Below, piece by piece: positions 36,801 through 42,369 of a stretch of DNA of 64,000 bases. The notes under the pieces were generated by a model. It was not told where the DNA came from and did no database searches. It saw only the letters and a list, made by a program, of their open reading frames with translations. How positions within the stretch are numbered: the first letter of the stretch is position 1; the number at the start of each line of letters is the position of its first letter. The translations under genes were made by a program, and so were the position numbers. Origin of the DNA: Littorina saxatilis (taxonomy: Eukaryota; Mollusca; Gastropoda; Littorinimorpha; Littorinidae); the NCBI RefSeq assembly GCF_037325665.1, contig NC_090253.1, positions 14,215,020 through 14,279,019 of the forward strand. Direction: 5' to 3'.

Positions 36801-39800
36801 TAAATGTAGTAATTTCGCCTTACGCGACTTGTTTATTATAATTGTTGTTAAAATGTTGTTATCATGCAGGCAAGGCAACAGAGATCAGTTGATGGGGGAA
36901 AGTTGGTTGGAGATCACTTTCTGTCTATTTTTTTTGTTTTTGATCATACAGCTGTCAGTTCTAATAACTTTGACTGGTCGTGCAGGCAGCGAAGATCCTG
37001 GACGACTACCACCTGAAGACGGATGAGGAGGAGGCGGAGCAGAAGAAGCTGCTGGTCAAGGTCTACTCCAACATCGCCCTGTGCTGTCTCCGGCTCAAGC
37101 AGAACGGAACCTGCATCACCTGGTGCCACAAGGTCATTGAACTTGACCCCAGCAATGTCAAGGCCTACTTCCGCAAAGGACAGGTGAGGGGGATTTGAGT
37201 GACGTACGCACTGCCGGGTTTACTGGCATGAGATTTTGCGGTGCGGATATCCGGCATTTAAAAGTTTCTCTTGACATCCTAAGATTTGAGGGTTTTGCAT
37301 CTTTACACCCCCGGTGTAGGGGTGTGTATAGGATTCGGTCGATGTGTTTGTTTGTTTGTTTGTGTGTTTGTGTTCGCATATAGATCTCAAGAATGAACGG
37401 ACCGATCGTCACCAAACTTGGTGAACAGGTTCTATACATTCCTGAGACGGTCCTTACAAAAATTGGGACCAGTCAAACACACGGTTAGGGAGTTATTGGT
37501 GGATTAAGATTCTACAAGGACTTATAGAGGGACATATTAATGGTCAAAGGGAAATAACCTTCTCAGTTGGTGGCAGTGAGAATGGTAAGGACGGGGGTGT
37601 TTTTCCTACCTCGGAGGAATTTCTTGTTTTCTTTTTTTTAAAAATGTTTTCTTCTTTTTTTTTTTTATGGGGGGGGGGGGGGGGGGGAGTAGGGGAGGTG
37701 AAGGAAGGCAAGCTTTCAGGCTTTTGATTATCAGAGTTATCCCTGACAGCTTTCTTGGGGACAGAAGAGAGAGTTGGGTGAGGACCAGACTGTTCACGTC
37801 CATACCCACCCCCCCCAAAAAAAAGGGAGCTGCTGCCAGGTTTTGAAAGATTCCAGAAGCTGACCAGACTCCAGCTGCATGATAAATTGTTGTGTAGTCT
37901 GATTATTTCTTTTCTTTTTTCACACAGGCTTTGCACTCGATGTCAGAGTTTGAAAACGCCAGGACCATGTACAGGAAAGCACAGAGGCTCAACGAGTTCA
38001 GCCAGGAGATCATAGAAGCTTTATCCAAACTGGAACAGTGAGTGGGAATTTTTTTCAACCAAGCGCATCATTGAGGAGTATGTGTTTAGTCAGATAAAAT
38101 GCATTTTTCCGTTCACAAAATATCCTCATGCTTAATTATTTCTTTAAATTAAATTTTTGAATTTTTTAAAAAATATTGTAGACCCTCTGTAGAGTTTTAC
38201 AGTTTTACCCCCTTATTTACAAACACAGCTCCATGTCAAAGAATCATGGTGTGGTATGTTTAAAGGAAACATCAGTTTGCCCTGTACACTTGTGTTGGAC
38301 CTGTAACTTTGAAGCTCACTTGTATGATCCCCTGGGTTGTAGAGACAAAACACAGCAACTACCAACCTCTCTTCTGGTGGTCTTGTATGATCCCCTGGGT
38401 TGTAGAGACAAAACACAGCAACTACCAACCTCTCTTCTGGTGGCCTTGTATGATCCCCTGGGTTGTAGACACAAAACACAGCAACTACCAACCTCTCTTC
38501 TGGTGGTCTTGTATGATCCCCTGGGTTGTAGAGACAAAACACAGCAACTACCAACCTCTCTTCTGGTGGTCTTGTATGATCCCCAGGGTTGTAGAGACAA
38601 AACACAGCAACTACCAACCTCTCTATTGGTGAGACGACCAGAAAAATGAGCGTGTTACCTTGATTTGCCATCCAATGTTTCAGAGACATAAAGAAGTTTA
38701 GAATCCAGTCAGAAGACTACAGAAGGATGTGTCAACGTATGGTGTCACTGTCTGCTTCAGATGACAGCAGAACAGGTCTGTTGCATGAACATCCTTTATC
38801 AAACACATCCCCCCCCCCCCCCCCCCCCCCCTCTATTTATCTTTCAGGGTCCATGTTGACCAGTAACTTCGCCATATTTTATTAATAAATATGCCAAAAT
38901 ATCAGAAATGAAATCAGCCCTTTTCTTTCAGTATCTTGTTTTATTCGACGCTCTGTTCATAGTCAGTAAGTTTATGTTTGTTTTAGGCACAAAAAAAAAG
39001 GTCTGTTTACGGTAACCCGACCGACCCTAGTTTTTAGGCCCGACCCTAATCTTTTATTTGGATCGTCTGAAAAAAACCCAAAAAACGCATCCAAAATAGA
39101 GCTGTTTTCGCTCAAACAGCAGACGACAGAAGGGAGGTAAGCTCAAAGTACTGTTTATAGTTATGTTGGGCAAAAACAGGGATTGATGAGAAGAAATGAA
39201 CTGTGAAACATCATAGAGAGGGGAGAAAAAAAAAATGGAAAAAAACAAAAACAAAAACAAAAAAAACCCCGACCTACCGACCCTATTTTTTCACCCTATG
39301 TTACCGTAAACAGACCTATTTTTTTTTGGCCTAAGGCGTCACAGAGATTCTGTTCAAATTTATTCATTCATTTATTTGTTTATTTCCAGCACCAGACAAC
39401 AGGGAAAGCCAGAGAGAATCGAGCGACCCAGAAGAAGAATGTTCCGCTCGGTTTCGGGGAACGGTGATTGAAAAACTGGAGTAAGTTTATGATTGACATG
39501 TTTATTTTGAATGCTGAAAGCAATAGACAAGATTATGAGCGAAACAGTCGCACAAAGCGATAGCAAAACGTAATTAATCTGTCAGCTGTACCTCTCTTTT
39601 ATTATTTTTAGGAATTAGATCATCCGCTATTAGGGGTATATCAGGAAATTTGAAAGAAAGAGACTAGATCTGGCATCCCCAGATTGCCCAAGATTTGCAG
39701 GATTTTTTTCAAACGTTTTCAATGAATCGTGCTTTCAAGCTTTTCTTAGCCTTTTTTTCTCCATTTTCTCAATCTAATGCCTGCCTTTGAAAGAAAGAGA

Positions 39801-41148
39801 CTAGATCTGGCATCCCCAGATTGCCCAAGATTTGCAGGATTTTTTTCAAACGTTTTCAATGAATCATGCTTTCAAGCTTTTCTTAGCTTTTTTTTCTCCA
39901 TTTTCTCAATCTAAAGCCTGCCTTCAGATGTCACCGTGGATATGCTAAGCAAATAGACTCAATCAGGGTGCAAACAGATACTTAGAATGTTTAAAAGGAT
40001 GAAATCAAATAGCTCAATTCGTTTGAGTGTATTCAGCTTTTTCTGGCCTTTCAGTTCTGTAAATGAAACAAGGTCAAGTTTTTCTAATTTAACTTTGATT
40101 TTTGAGGAGCTGAAGAGTATGACAGTAAATATTTGTGGAGATGTTTTGGTCTAAATTTGCCAGGCTCACTGACAGTTTGATGTTTTTTTTCTTCAGGGAA
40201 TTTAAAAGCGATGCTGAAATGACAGAAATGCCGTTCCCTGAGCAGTCTCTTAGTGTGCCAGAGATCGCGTGCATTGTGGAGGTAGCGGGCATCATGGGTT
40301 TGAACATACAGCGACACGGAGCGGTAAGTCCCTGTTTGTGGGTCACAGTGTGTGTGTGTGTGTGTGTGTCTGTGTGTGTCTGGGAGTGTGTGTGTTCAAG
40401 TGTGTGTTTGTGACAGTGTGTGTGTGTGTTCAAGTGTGTGTTTGTGACTGTGTGTGTGTATTCGTGTTCAAGTGTGTATGTGTGTGGCACTGTCACGCCC
40501 TCATTTTTCAATCAAATTGATTGAAATTTTGGCCAAGCAATCTTCGACGAAGATTTCAGCTTGGTGGCTTAAAAATTAATTAATGACTTTGGTCATTAAA
40601 AATCTGAAAATTGTATTTTATTTATTTTTCTAAAACGATCCAAATTTACGTTCATCTTATTCTCCATCATTTGCTGATTCCAAAAACATATAAATATGTT
40701 ATATTTGGATTAAAAACAAGCTTTGAAAATTAAATATATAAAAATTATTATCAAAATTAAATTTTCGAAATCAATTTAAAAACAATTTCATCTTATTCCT
40801 TGTCGATTCCTGATTCCAAAAACATATAGATATGATATGTTTGGATTAAAAACACGCTCAAAAAGTTAAAACAAAGAGAGGTACAGAAAAGCGTGCTATC
40901 CTTCTGAGCGCAACTGCTACCCCGCTCTTCTTGTCAATTTCACTGTCTTTGCCGTGAGCGGGTGACTGACGATGCTACGAGTATAGCCTACGGTCTTGCT
41001 GCGTTGCATTGCGTTCAGTTTCATTCTGTGAGTTCGACAGCTACTTGACTAAATGTTGTATTTTCGCCTTACGCGACTTTTTTTTTGTCCCCAGGGCAAC
41101 GCATCCCGAATGGTGGTTGTGAAGTCAAAGCAACAGCTGCAGTTCTAG
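2389..41148 (+). CDS. FKBP6: FKBP6: FKBP-domain TPR co-chaperone (14 coding exons)
   Basis: The spliced model is 2389-2412, 5680-5782, 8478-8708, 9983-10072, 11047-11178, 18543-18613, 19276-19335, 20865-20924, 36986-37183, 37928-38037, 38684-38775, 39390-39480, 40197-40323 and 41095-41148. All introns are GT-AG, all phases agree, and the total is 1443 nt (480 aa). Residues about 81-206 form one FKBP domain matching FKBP6 ([20 protein letters not shown]). Residues about 232-350 form TPR repeats with a carboxylate clamp (R236, N240, N286, K316, R320) that fits HSP90 binding. Compared with FKBP12, Y26, D37 and Y82 are kept (Y122, D134, Y179), but W59 is L156 and H87 is C184, so the isomerase is probably inactive, as in human FKBP6. 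The family acts with HSP90 in piRNA loading and meiosis. The protein is longer than human FKBP6 (327 aa) because of an acidic N-terminus and a C-terminal tail of about 120 residues with no domain I recognise. Introns 5 and 8 are swollen by DIRS elements. Confidence 0.9.
2458..2740. mobile_element. Short inverted-repeat element in FKBP6 intron 1
   Basis: The ends are inverted copies of 'gcagcta..' plus 'gggaggacgtcagcc', about 26 bp in all. The flanks 'tgatacct' and 'tgatacat' look like an imperfect 8-bp target duplication. There is no coding content; it reads as a non-autonomous DNA transposon starting about 45 bp after the exon 1 donor. Confidence 0.5.
2769..2903. mobile_element. 135-bp hairpin-type MITE
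   Basis: About 38-bp inverted ends ('acacgccagtaaata' against 'tatttactggcgtgt') enclose about 55 bp of loop. The flanks 'aatttgg' and 'aattggg' may be a worn target duplication. Confidence 0.65.
2904..3421. other. Intron 1 sequence without recognisable features
   Basis: AT-rich sequence with no repeat partner, coding signal or RNA gene that I can see. Confidence 0.5.
3422..3660. mobile_element. Palindromic MITE family P, copy P1
   Basis: Ends are 'aggcc', an A-run and 'taggtctgtttacggtaac', and its inverse. The interior holds 'cgaccgaccctatttttt' and a partial inverse. Three further copies lie at 5800-6032, 38984-39334 and 44524-44748. It is non-coding and probably non-autonomous. Confidence 0.8.
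3661..4376. other. Intron 1 sequence without recognisable features
   Basis: AT-rich sequence; the short open frames carry no recognisable motif. No repeat partner was seen inside the window. Confidence 0.45.
4383..4983. mobile_element. DNA transposon remnant H1 with 15-bp TIRs and 6-bp target duplication
   Basis: The perfect terminal inverted repeat 'cagggcctagcattg' starts at 4383, and its inverse ends at 4983. Both flanks read 'catctt' (4377-4382 and 4984-4989). The CAGGG start recalls hAT elements, but a 6-bp duplication is not the usual 8 bp, so the superfamily is left open. Inside lie a GC-richer patch and an ATG at 4640 opening 18-19 codons ([11 protein letters not shown]...) before a gtatcc donor-like site, perhaps the first exon of a lost transposase. 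Confidence 0.75.
5115..5483 (+). mobile_element. tRNA-derived SINE family S1, copy a (full length)
   Basis: The head has A-box 'tagctcagtcggtagcgcg' and a degraded B-box 'gtgagttcgtccc'. The body has 'gcaagcacaagaccaa', 'aatccatgtcagagttc' and 'acccagcatgc'. The tail is (GAA)n. Perfect 12-bp target duplications 'agagtactgttt' lie at 5103-5114 and 5484-5495. It is a retroposed SINE rather than a working tRNA gene, because the anticodon arm is lost in a 300-bp body. Confidence 0.9.
5680..5782 (+). CDS. FKBP6: FKBP6 exon 2, residues 9-43
   Basis: Encodes the acidic lead [18 protein letters not shown] and on to SSVKP, before the FKBP domain. The acceptor is ttttgacag, the donor is gttagc, and it ends in phase 1. 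Confidence 0.8.
5800..6032. mobile_element. Palindromic MITE family P, copy P2
   Basis: Same ends and interior as P1, with 'gtctgtttacggta' on one side and 'taccgtaaacagac' on the other. It begins 17 bp after the donor of FKBP6 exon 2. Confidence 0.8.
6045..8477 (+). repeat. Degenerate tandem array ending at the exon 3 acceptor
   Basis: Blocks reading about 'attccttggattcctgactcg' plus 'ataaatgtc' recur near 6058, 7937, 8139, 8310 and 8441. A second block, 'ggtaaaaccaaaagtttgga', recurs with them. The last unit ends as the splice acceptor of exon 3 ('aaatgtctttaag/tgga'), and the unit near 7966 contains 'aaatgtcattcaag/tgga'. A 1.7-kb inverted-repeat element separates the first unit from the others. 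Confidence 0.7.
6095..7810. mobile_element. 1.7-kb non-autonomous DNA transposon in FKBP6 intron 2
   Basis: The end 'tatgaggctgtgccaaaagg' plus 'tgctctg' at 6097-6124 is inverted near 7778-7806. Inner inverted blocks ('ggggacatttta') and a 29-bp direct repeat ('atgatgatgtcatgtgttgc...') at about 6456 and 6670 look like subterminal motifs. The open frames inside show no transposase motif. No clear target duplication was found. Confidence 0.65.
8478..8708 (+). CDS. FKBP6: FKBP6 exon 3, residues 43-120
   Basis: Carries the start of the FKBP fold ([17 protein letters not shown]), which matches the human GVLKDVIREGAGDLVAP block. The acceptor (tgtctttaag) has a poor pyrimidine tract and lies at the end of a degenerate tandem array. 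The donor is gtgagt. It ends in phase 1. Confidence 0.9.
9206..9330. repeat. 55-bp tandem repeat
   Basis: Units start at 9206, 9261 and 9316 with an exact 55-bp period ('acgacatcaacaacaaatgt...'). The third unit is partial. It lies in FKBP6 intron 3. Confidence 0.9.
9434..9637 (+). mobile_element. tRNA-derived SINE family S3 (full length)
   Basis: The head carries A-box 'ggcctagtggtaaggtg' and a strong B-box 'gggttcgaacc'. The tail is (CAAA)n. Perfect 12-bp target duplications 'aaggttgtgtca' lie at 9422-9433 and 9638-9649. The intact promoter boxes and flawless flanks argue for a young insertion. Confidence 0.9.
9860..9889. repeat. (CA)n microsatellite
   Basis: Short pure CA run in intron 3, about 90 bp before exon 4. 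Confidence 0.9.
9983..10072 (+). CDS. FKBP6: FKBP6 exon 4, residues 120-150
   Basis: Encodes [19 protein letters not shown], the FKBP strand and loop holding the equivalents of FKBP12 Y26 and D37. The acceptor is ctgttcttttcag and the donor is gtttgt. It ends in phase 1. Confidence 0.92.
   Translation, partial: CTTMPTKNWMTNRSTPQGYDMKLKSSAWA
10167..10724. repeat. Dispersed repeat family T, copy T1
   Basis: Bounded by 'gagtcacttgag' and 'gctcttcttgtta', with 'ccggccggccgg' and 'gtgacct'/'aggtca' motifs inside. It resembles the element at 46791-47531, which has the same kinds of termini (aacaagaag, gactcac), CGG block and AGGTCA motifs. Class unknown; no protein is encoded. Confidence 0.6.
11047..11178 (+). 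CDS. FKBP6: FKBP6 exon 5, residues 150-194
   Basis: The most diagnostic FKBP6 exon. It encodes [17 protein letters not shown] and [18 protein letters not shown]. The FKBP12 Trp59 position is Leu and the His87 position is Cys. The donor gttgtt opens the intron that holds DIRS element A. Confidence 0.95.
11329..16980 (+). mobile_element. DIRS-type retrotransposon A (fossil, full-length structure)
   Basis: A textbook DIRS layout sits in FKBP6 intron 5. Inverted terminal repeats lie at 11329-11510 and about 16779-16980. An internal complementary region at about 16605-16690 equals the two element tips joined and inverted. A gag-like region lies at about 11,700-13,400 and contains a 283-bp tandem duplication. 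An RNase H-like block lies at about 14,780-14,970 ([12 protein letters not shown]), a DLF-T-RF block near 15,240, and a tyrosine recombinase region at about 15,480-16,530 ([17 protein letters not shown]). The RT core is hardly recognisable. There is no target duplication beyond about 3 bp, as expected for YR elements. It is heavily decayed in its coding parts with many breaks, yet its termini match closely, so insertion was fairly recent. Confidence 0.9.
16605..16690. repeat. Internal complementary region of DIRS A
   Basis: Reads as the inverse of the left tip ('attaaattacattc...') fused to the inverse of the right tip ('...gaaaattttca'), followed by the start of the right ITR. In DIRS replication this region templates the element ends through a circular intermediate. 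Confidence 0.9.
17492..17869 (-). mobile_element. tRNA-derived SINE family S1, copy b
   Basis: Same head and body as copy a, in reverse. The (TTC)n tail is at the low end and the inverse of 'gtagctcagt' near 17,850. 12-bp target duplications 'ggaaggagtctt' and 'ggagggagtctt' (one mismatch) lie at 17480-17491 and 17870-17881. Confidence 0.9.
17946..18031. repeat. (GTCTA)n array
   Basis: About 17 perfect 5-bp units, directly joined to the body of an S2 SINE at the point where full S2 copies read 'ctagtctttcgg', so the array was probably seeded by that SINE. Confidence 0.95.
18027..18427 (-). mobile_element. SINE family S2, copy a (head replaced by array)
   Basis: Body blocks 'ggatgagacgaaaaaccga', 'gttaaagatcccacgattg', 'tctcacacggcata' and a (TTGATT)n-type end are shared with copies at 55,345-55,760 and 56,545-56,946. 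The tRNA-like head is absent and the GTCTA array stands in its place. Confidence 0.8.
18543..18613 (+). CDS. FKBP6: FKBP6 exon 6, residues 194-217
   Basis: Encodes [20 protein letters not shown], the last FKBP strand and the linker to the TPR region. It joins exon 5 across a 7.4-kb intron with matching phase. The donor is gtgagt. Confidence 0.92.
18627..19121 (+). mobile_element. SINE family S1, copy c (interrupted)
   Basis: The head has A-box-like 'gcctagaggtaaggacg' and B-box 'ggtttgaatcc', then 'gatctcccaggtcaa' and 'atgtgcagac'. The body resumes near 18,930 ('acatacaagcacaagg') after an insert of about 150 bp starting with (ATA)n. It starts 14 bp after the donor of FKBP6 exon 6. Confidence 0.75.
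19276..19335 (+). CDS. FKBP6: FKBP6 exon 7, residues 218-237
   Basis: Sixty nucleotides encoding [20 protein letters not shown], the linker that leads into the first TPR helix. R236 would take the first clamp position. It is in phase 0 at both ends. Confidence 0.85.
19395..19462. repeat. (CA)n microsatellite
   Basis: Imperfect CA run in FKBP6 intron 7, 60 bp after the exon 7 donor. Confidence 0.9.
19701..20524 (+). repeat. Dispersed repeat family R, copy R2 (most complete)
   Basis: Starts with the palindrome 'acatttagtcaag/ttttgactaaatgt' and ends 'cttgactaaatgtagtaa' and 'cgccttacgcgacttg'. The inner order is GT run, 'ggaccgatctttatga', 'gatgacgtcatatccgg', 'ttcgacgaaggccgg', 'aatgactttggtcatt' and paired 'tccaaaaacatata' blocks. 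There is no open reading frame of note. Seven copies lie in the window. Confidence 0.9.
20865..20924 (+). CDS. FKBP6: FKBP6 exon 8, residues 238-257 (TPR helix 1)
   Basis: Sixty nucleotides encoding [20 protein letters not shown], the typical GN..F....Y..A..KY start of an FKBP TPR domain. The acceptor has a long pyrimidine tract. The donor gtaagt opens the 16-kb intron that holds the nested DIRS stack. Confidence 0.9.
21121..21210 (+). repeat. About 89-bp direct repeat flanking R3, left copy
   Basis: The block 'ttgttatcatgcaggcaagg' and onward to 'aagttggtt..gatcacttt' recurs at 36835-36923 with few changes. It brackets R3 and the DIRS stack within it, so R3 sits between two copies of a local duplication. 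Confidence 0.8.
21208..21450 (+). repeat. Dispersed repeat R3, left part
   Basis: Matches the first third of R2 up to 'cactgtcacgccctcat', where DIRS element B begins. The family continues at about 36304-36831 on the far side of the stack. Confidence 0.9.
21450..27147 (+). mobile_element. DIRS-type element B, inner copy (fossil) with shared left end
   Basis: A second complete right terminus lies inside the outer element: an internal complementary region at about 26,757-26,850 and a right ITR at about 26,915-27,147 that abuts the outer element's pol region. The core (about 22,860-26,730) is a decayed relative of the outer pol; for example [12 protein letters not shown] resembles the [12 protein letters not shown] region, and an RYEWW-like end precedes a G-run. 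No separate left terminus is seen, so the left end at 21450 must serve both, probably after recombination between the two 5' parts. Broken many times over. Confidence 0.7.
26757..26850. repeat. Internal complementary region of the inner B element
   Basis: Reads as the inverse of the left tip ('atttaatcacatattc') joined to the inverse of the right tip ('ttaattaaaaattttcg'). It fixes the expected ends of family B. Confidence 0.88.
30368..30375. repeat. 8-bp identity 'gattaaat' at the left junction of DIRS C in B
   Basis: 'gattaaat' is present here and again at 35970-35977. It belongs both to B's internal complementary region and to C's joined ends, as expected if a tyrosine recombinase crossed over within a short shared sequence. 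Confidence 0.85.
30376..35970 (+). mobile_element. DIRS-type retrotransposon C (fossil) inside B's internal complementary region
   Basis: Inverted terminal repeats at about 30,376-30,575 and 35,742-35,969 are almost identical over about 200 bp. An internal complementary region lies at about 35,583-35,670. A gag-like region lies at about 30,930-31,640, followed by a 191-bp tandem repeat. The long middle is very decayed, and only the end of the recombinase is clear ([10 protein letters not shown], near 35,350). The terminal sequence is related to element A ('caactcacata', 'ccttggtaacaagg') and not to B. It is heavily broken but bounded by fresh termini. Confidence 0.85.
31651..32230 (+). repeat. 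191-bp tandem repeat inside DIRS C
   Basis: Three units with an exact 191-bp spacing start near 31651, 31842 and 32033 ('cttggatcgaccaggagtgt', 'gtccagcgcagtgacgtgg'). A fourth, diverged unit lies at about 32,478-32,670. Confidence 0.9.
36304..36831 (+). repeat. Dispersed repeat R3, right part
   Basis: Resumes the R family at 'attgaaattttggccaagca' and runs to 'cgccttacgcgacttg'. With 21208-21450 it makes one copy split by the DIRS stack. A few bases of the target seem to have been lost at the junction. Confidence 0.9.
36835..36923 (+). repeat. About 89-bp direct repeat flanking R3, right copy
   Basis: Partner of 21121-21210. It lies 60 bp before exon 9, whose acceptor region (tgcaggcag.gaagatc) is loosely similar to 'tgcaggcaaggca.cagagatc' in this repeat. 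Confidence 0.8.
36986..37183 (+). CDS. FKBP6: FKBP6 exon 9, residues 258-323 (TPR)
   Basis: Encodes TPR repeats with [14 protein letters not shown] and [18 protein letters not shown]286, K316 and R320 fit the carboxylate clamp that grips the EEVD tail of HSP90. It is in phase 0 at both ends. Confidence 0.95.
37301..37627 (+). repeat. Dispersed repeat family Q, copy Q1
   Basis: Shared in inverse with 54917-55243: 'acacccccggtgtaggg', 'gaacggaccgatcgtcacca', 'ggtccttacaaaaattggga', 'aagggaaataaccttctcag' and an end near 'cggaggaatttcttg'. Non-coding; class unknown. Sits in FKBP6 intron 9. Confidence 0.85.
37928..38037 (+). CDS. FKBP6: FKBP6 exon 10, residues 324-360 (TPR end)
   Basis: Encodes [20 protein letters not shown] and the final TPR helix. 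The donor is gtgagt. It ends in phase 2. Confidence 0.92.
38319..38630. repeat. 63-bp minisatellite, five units
   Basis: Units start at 38319, 38382, 38445, 38508 and 38571 with an exact 63-bp period and very few differences. Because 63 is a multiple of three, stop-free frames stay open across the array on both strands. It lies in FKBP6 intron 10, 54 bp before exon 11. Confidence 0.95.
38684..38775 (+). CDS. FKBP6: FKBP6 exon 11, residues 360-391
   Basis: Encodes [19 protein letters not shown] and a Ser/Asp-rich end, a helix beyond the TPR comparable to the last helix of human FKBP6 (YVDKEKEMWHRMF). Confidence 0.85.
38984..39334. mobile_element. Palindromic MITE family P, copy P3
   Basis: Carries family ends ('ggtctgtttacggtaacc' and its inverse) but a longer and different middle (about 39,061-39,230), so either an insertion or a different interior was captured. 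Lies in intron 11, about 55 bp before exon 12. Confidence 0.75.
39390..39480 (+). CDS. FKBP6: FKBP6 exon 12, residues 391-421
   Basis: Encodes a charged, probably disordered stretch ([17 protein letters not shown]) and then [11 protein letters not shown]. The donor gtaagt is good and the phases fit both neighbours. Confidence 0.8.
39649..39922. repeat. Tandem duplication of about 138 bp
   Basis: The block 'gaaagaaagagactagatct' to 'ttctcaatctaa.gcctgcct' occurs twice in tandem, nearly identical, in FKBP6 intron 12. A recent local duplication. Confidence 0.9.
40197..40323 (+). CDS. FKBP6: FKBP6 exon 13, residues 421-463
   Basis: Encodes [19 protein letters not shown] and a hydrophobic stretch, [21 protein letters not shown] recognise no domain. 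The donor gtaagt leads into a CA/GT run and then repeat R4. Confidence 0.8.
40348..40486. repeat. Imperfect (GT)n tract
   Basis: GT-rich run just after the donor of FKBP6 exon 13; it merges into R4 where the family's own GT run would be. Confidence 0.9.
40487..41079 (+). repeat. Dispersed repeat R4 abutting the exon 14 acceptor
   Basis: Matches R from 'cactgtcacgccctcattt' to 'cgccttacgcgactt'. The last bases of the element are followed at once by the T-run and CCCCAG of the FKBP6 exon 14 acceptor. Confidence 0.9.
41095..41148 (+). CDS. FKBP6: FKBP6 exon 14 (last), residues 464-480 and stop
   Basis: Encodes [17 protein letters not shown] and TAG. Its acceptor (tttttttgtccccag) begins right after the end of repeat R4, so the element lies against the splice site. 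Confidence 0.8.
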   Translation, partial: GNASRMVVVKSKQQLQF

Positions 41149-41761
41149 TGATGTGACAGTCTTCAGTCTGCCTCTATTCATCACTGTCTTGTGTGTGTGT
41201 GTGTGTGTGTGCGTGTGTGTGAGTGAATGAGTGAGTGGTTGAGTGCGTACGCGTGTGTGTGTGTGGTCTAAAGGTCAGTGTCCTTCTTTGGACAAGAAAT
41301 CTCAGGTTTTCATTGCTGCTGTGTATGTATGTGGCATATTCTAACGCTAGGAGTACCGGGTTACCGTGGTTGCAATCAGATCAGGCAATCTTGTAGACGG
41401 ACAAGACAGACACACAAAGTGACTACTGAACATAAAATGAGTATTACTTTTTTGTTTTTATGTTTTTGTTTTTTGCAAGAAGCAGCAGAAAATACAATTT
41501 TTTTCTGTAAATACGAAAACAACATTCTTGGTGTCTTTGATTACTTTTTGTAGTTGTTCATTTTTCATTTGGTGTTAATTGACATTCACTCAGACATTGT
41601 GTTTGGTTTCTTATCACCAATAAGTCATCGGTGCTGAGAGATGACGTAGAGAATTAGCTCTTTTGAATGTGTGATTTTTGTATCCTTTTTGTATCGTTTT
41701 CGCCCATGCAAAAGTTCATCCAACTCAAATTTTGCAGATATGGCTGGGAATTTGGTTAATC
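41149..41761 (+). other. FKBP6 3' UTR and downstream sequence
   Basis: Follows the FKBP6 stop. It contains a GT run (about 41,191-41,262) and AT-rich sequence. I see no canonical AATAAA in the first 600 bp, so the polyadenylation site is not placed. Confidence 0.5.
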
Positions 41762-41773
41762 AGAAAAAGTGTC

Positions 41774-42153
41774 CTTCTTCTTCGTTCATGGGCTTAGACT
41801 CCCTTGTTCACTCATGTTTTTAGCACGAGTGGATTTTTACGTGTATGACCGTTTTTACCCCGCCATTCAGGCAGCATACGCCGATTTTGGGGGAGGCATG
41901 CTGGGTATTTTTGTGCTTTTATAACCCATCGAACTCTGACATGGATTACAGGATCTTTTCTGTGCGCATTTGATCTTGTGCTTGCGTGTACACACAAAGG
42001 GGGTTAAGTCACTAGAAGGTCTGCACATAAGTTGACCTGGGAGATCGGAAATATCTCCACTCTTAACCCACCAGGCGGCAGCGACCGGGATTCGAACTCA
42101 CGACCTCCCAATTAGAAGGCCGACGTCTTACCACCACGCCTCTGCGCCCGTCG
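41774..42153 (-). mobile_element. tRNA-derived SINE family S1, copy d
   Basis: The tail (TTC)n is at the low end. The head, read on - from about 42,150, carries 'ggcgtggtggtaagacg' and B-box 'gagttcgaatccc'. Perfect 12-bp target duplications 'agaaaaagtgtc' lie at 41762-41773 and 42154-42165. The head differs from copies a and b, but the body is shared. Confidence 0.9.
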
Positions 42154-42369
42154 AGAAAAAGTGTCAATGATGTTCTTGTTGACATTTTAGACTCTTGTGC
42201 CTTTTTTTAATTTTTAATTTTTAAAAGTTTTCATTCATTCCCAGAGAGATTTGTCCAGTTAAAAAAAAGAGAAATAAAAAAAAAAGATTGTTTATGGATA
42301 TTAATGAAAATTACTATCAAAGTGGAAAAAACACAGTGTTTTTGTCCAAGATCTTCTTCTTCTTCTTCT

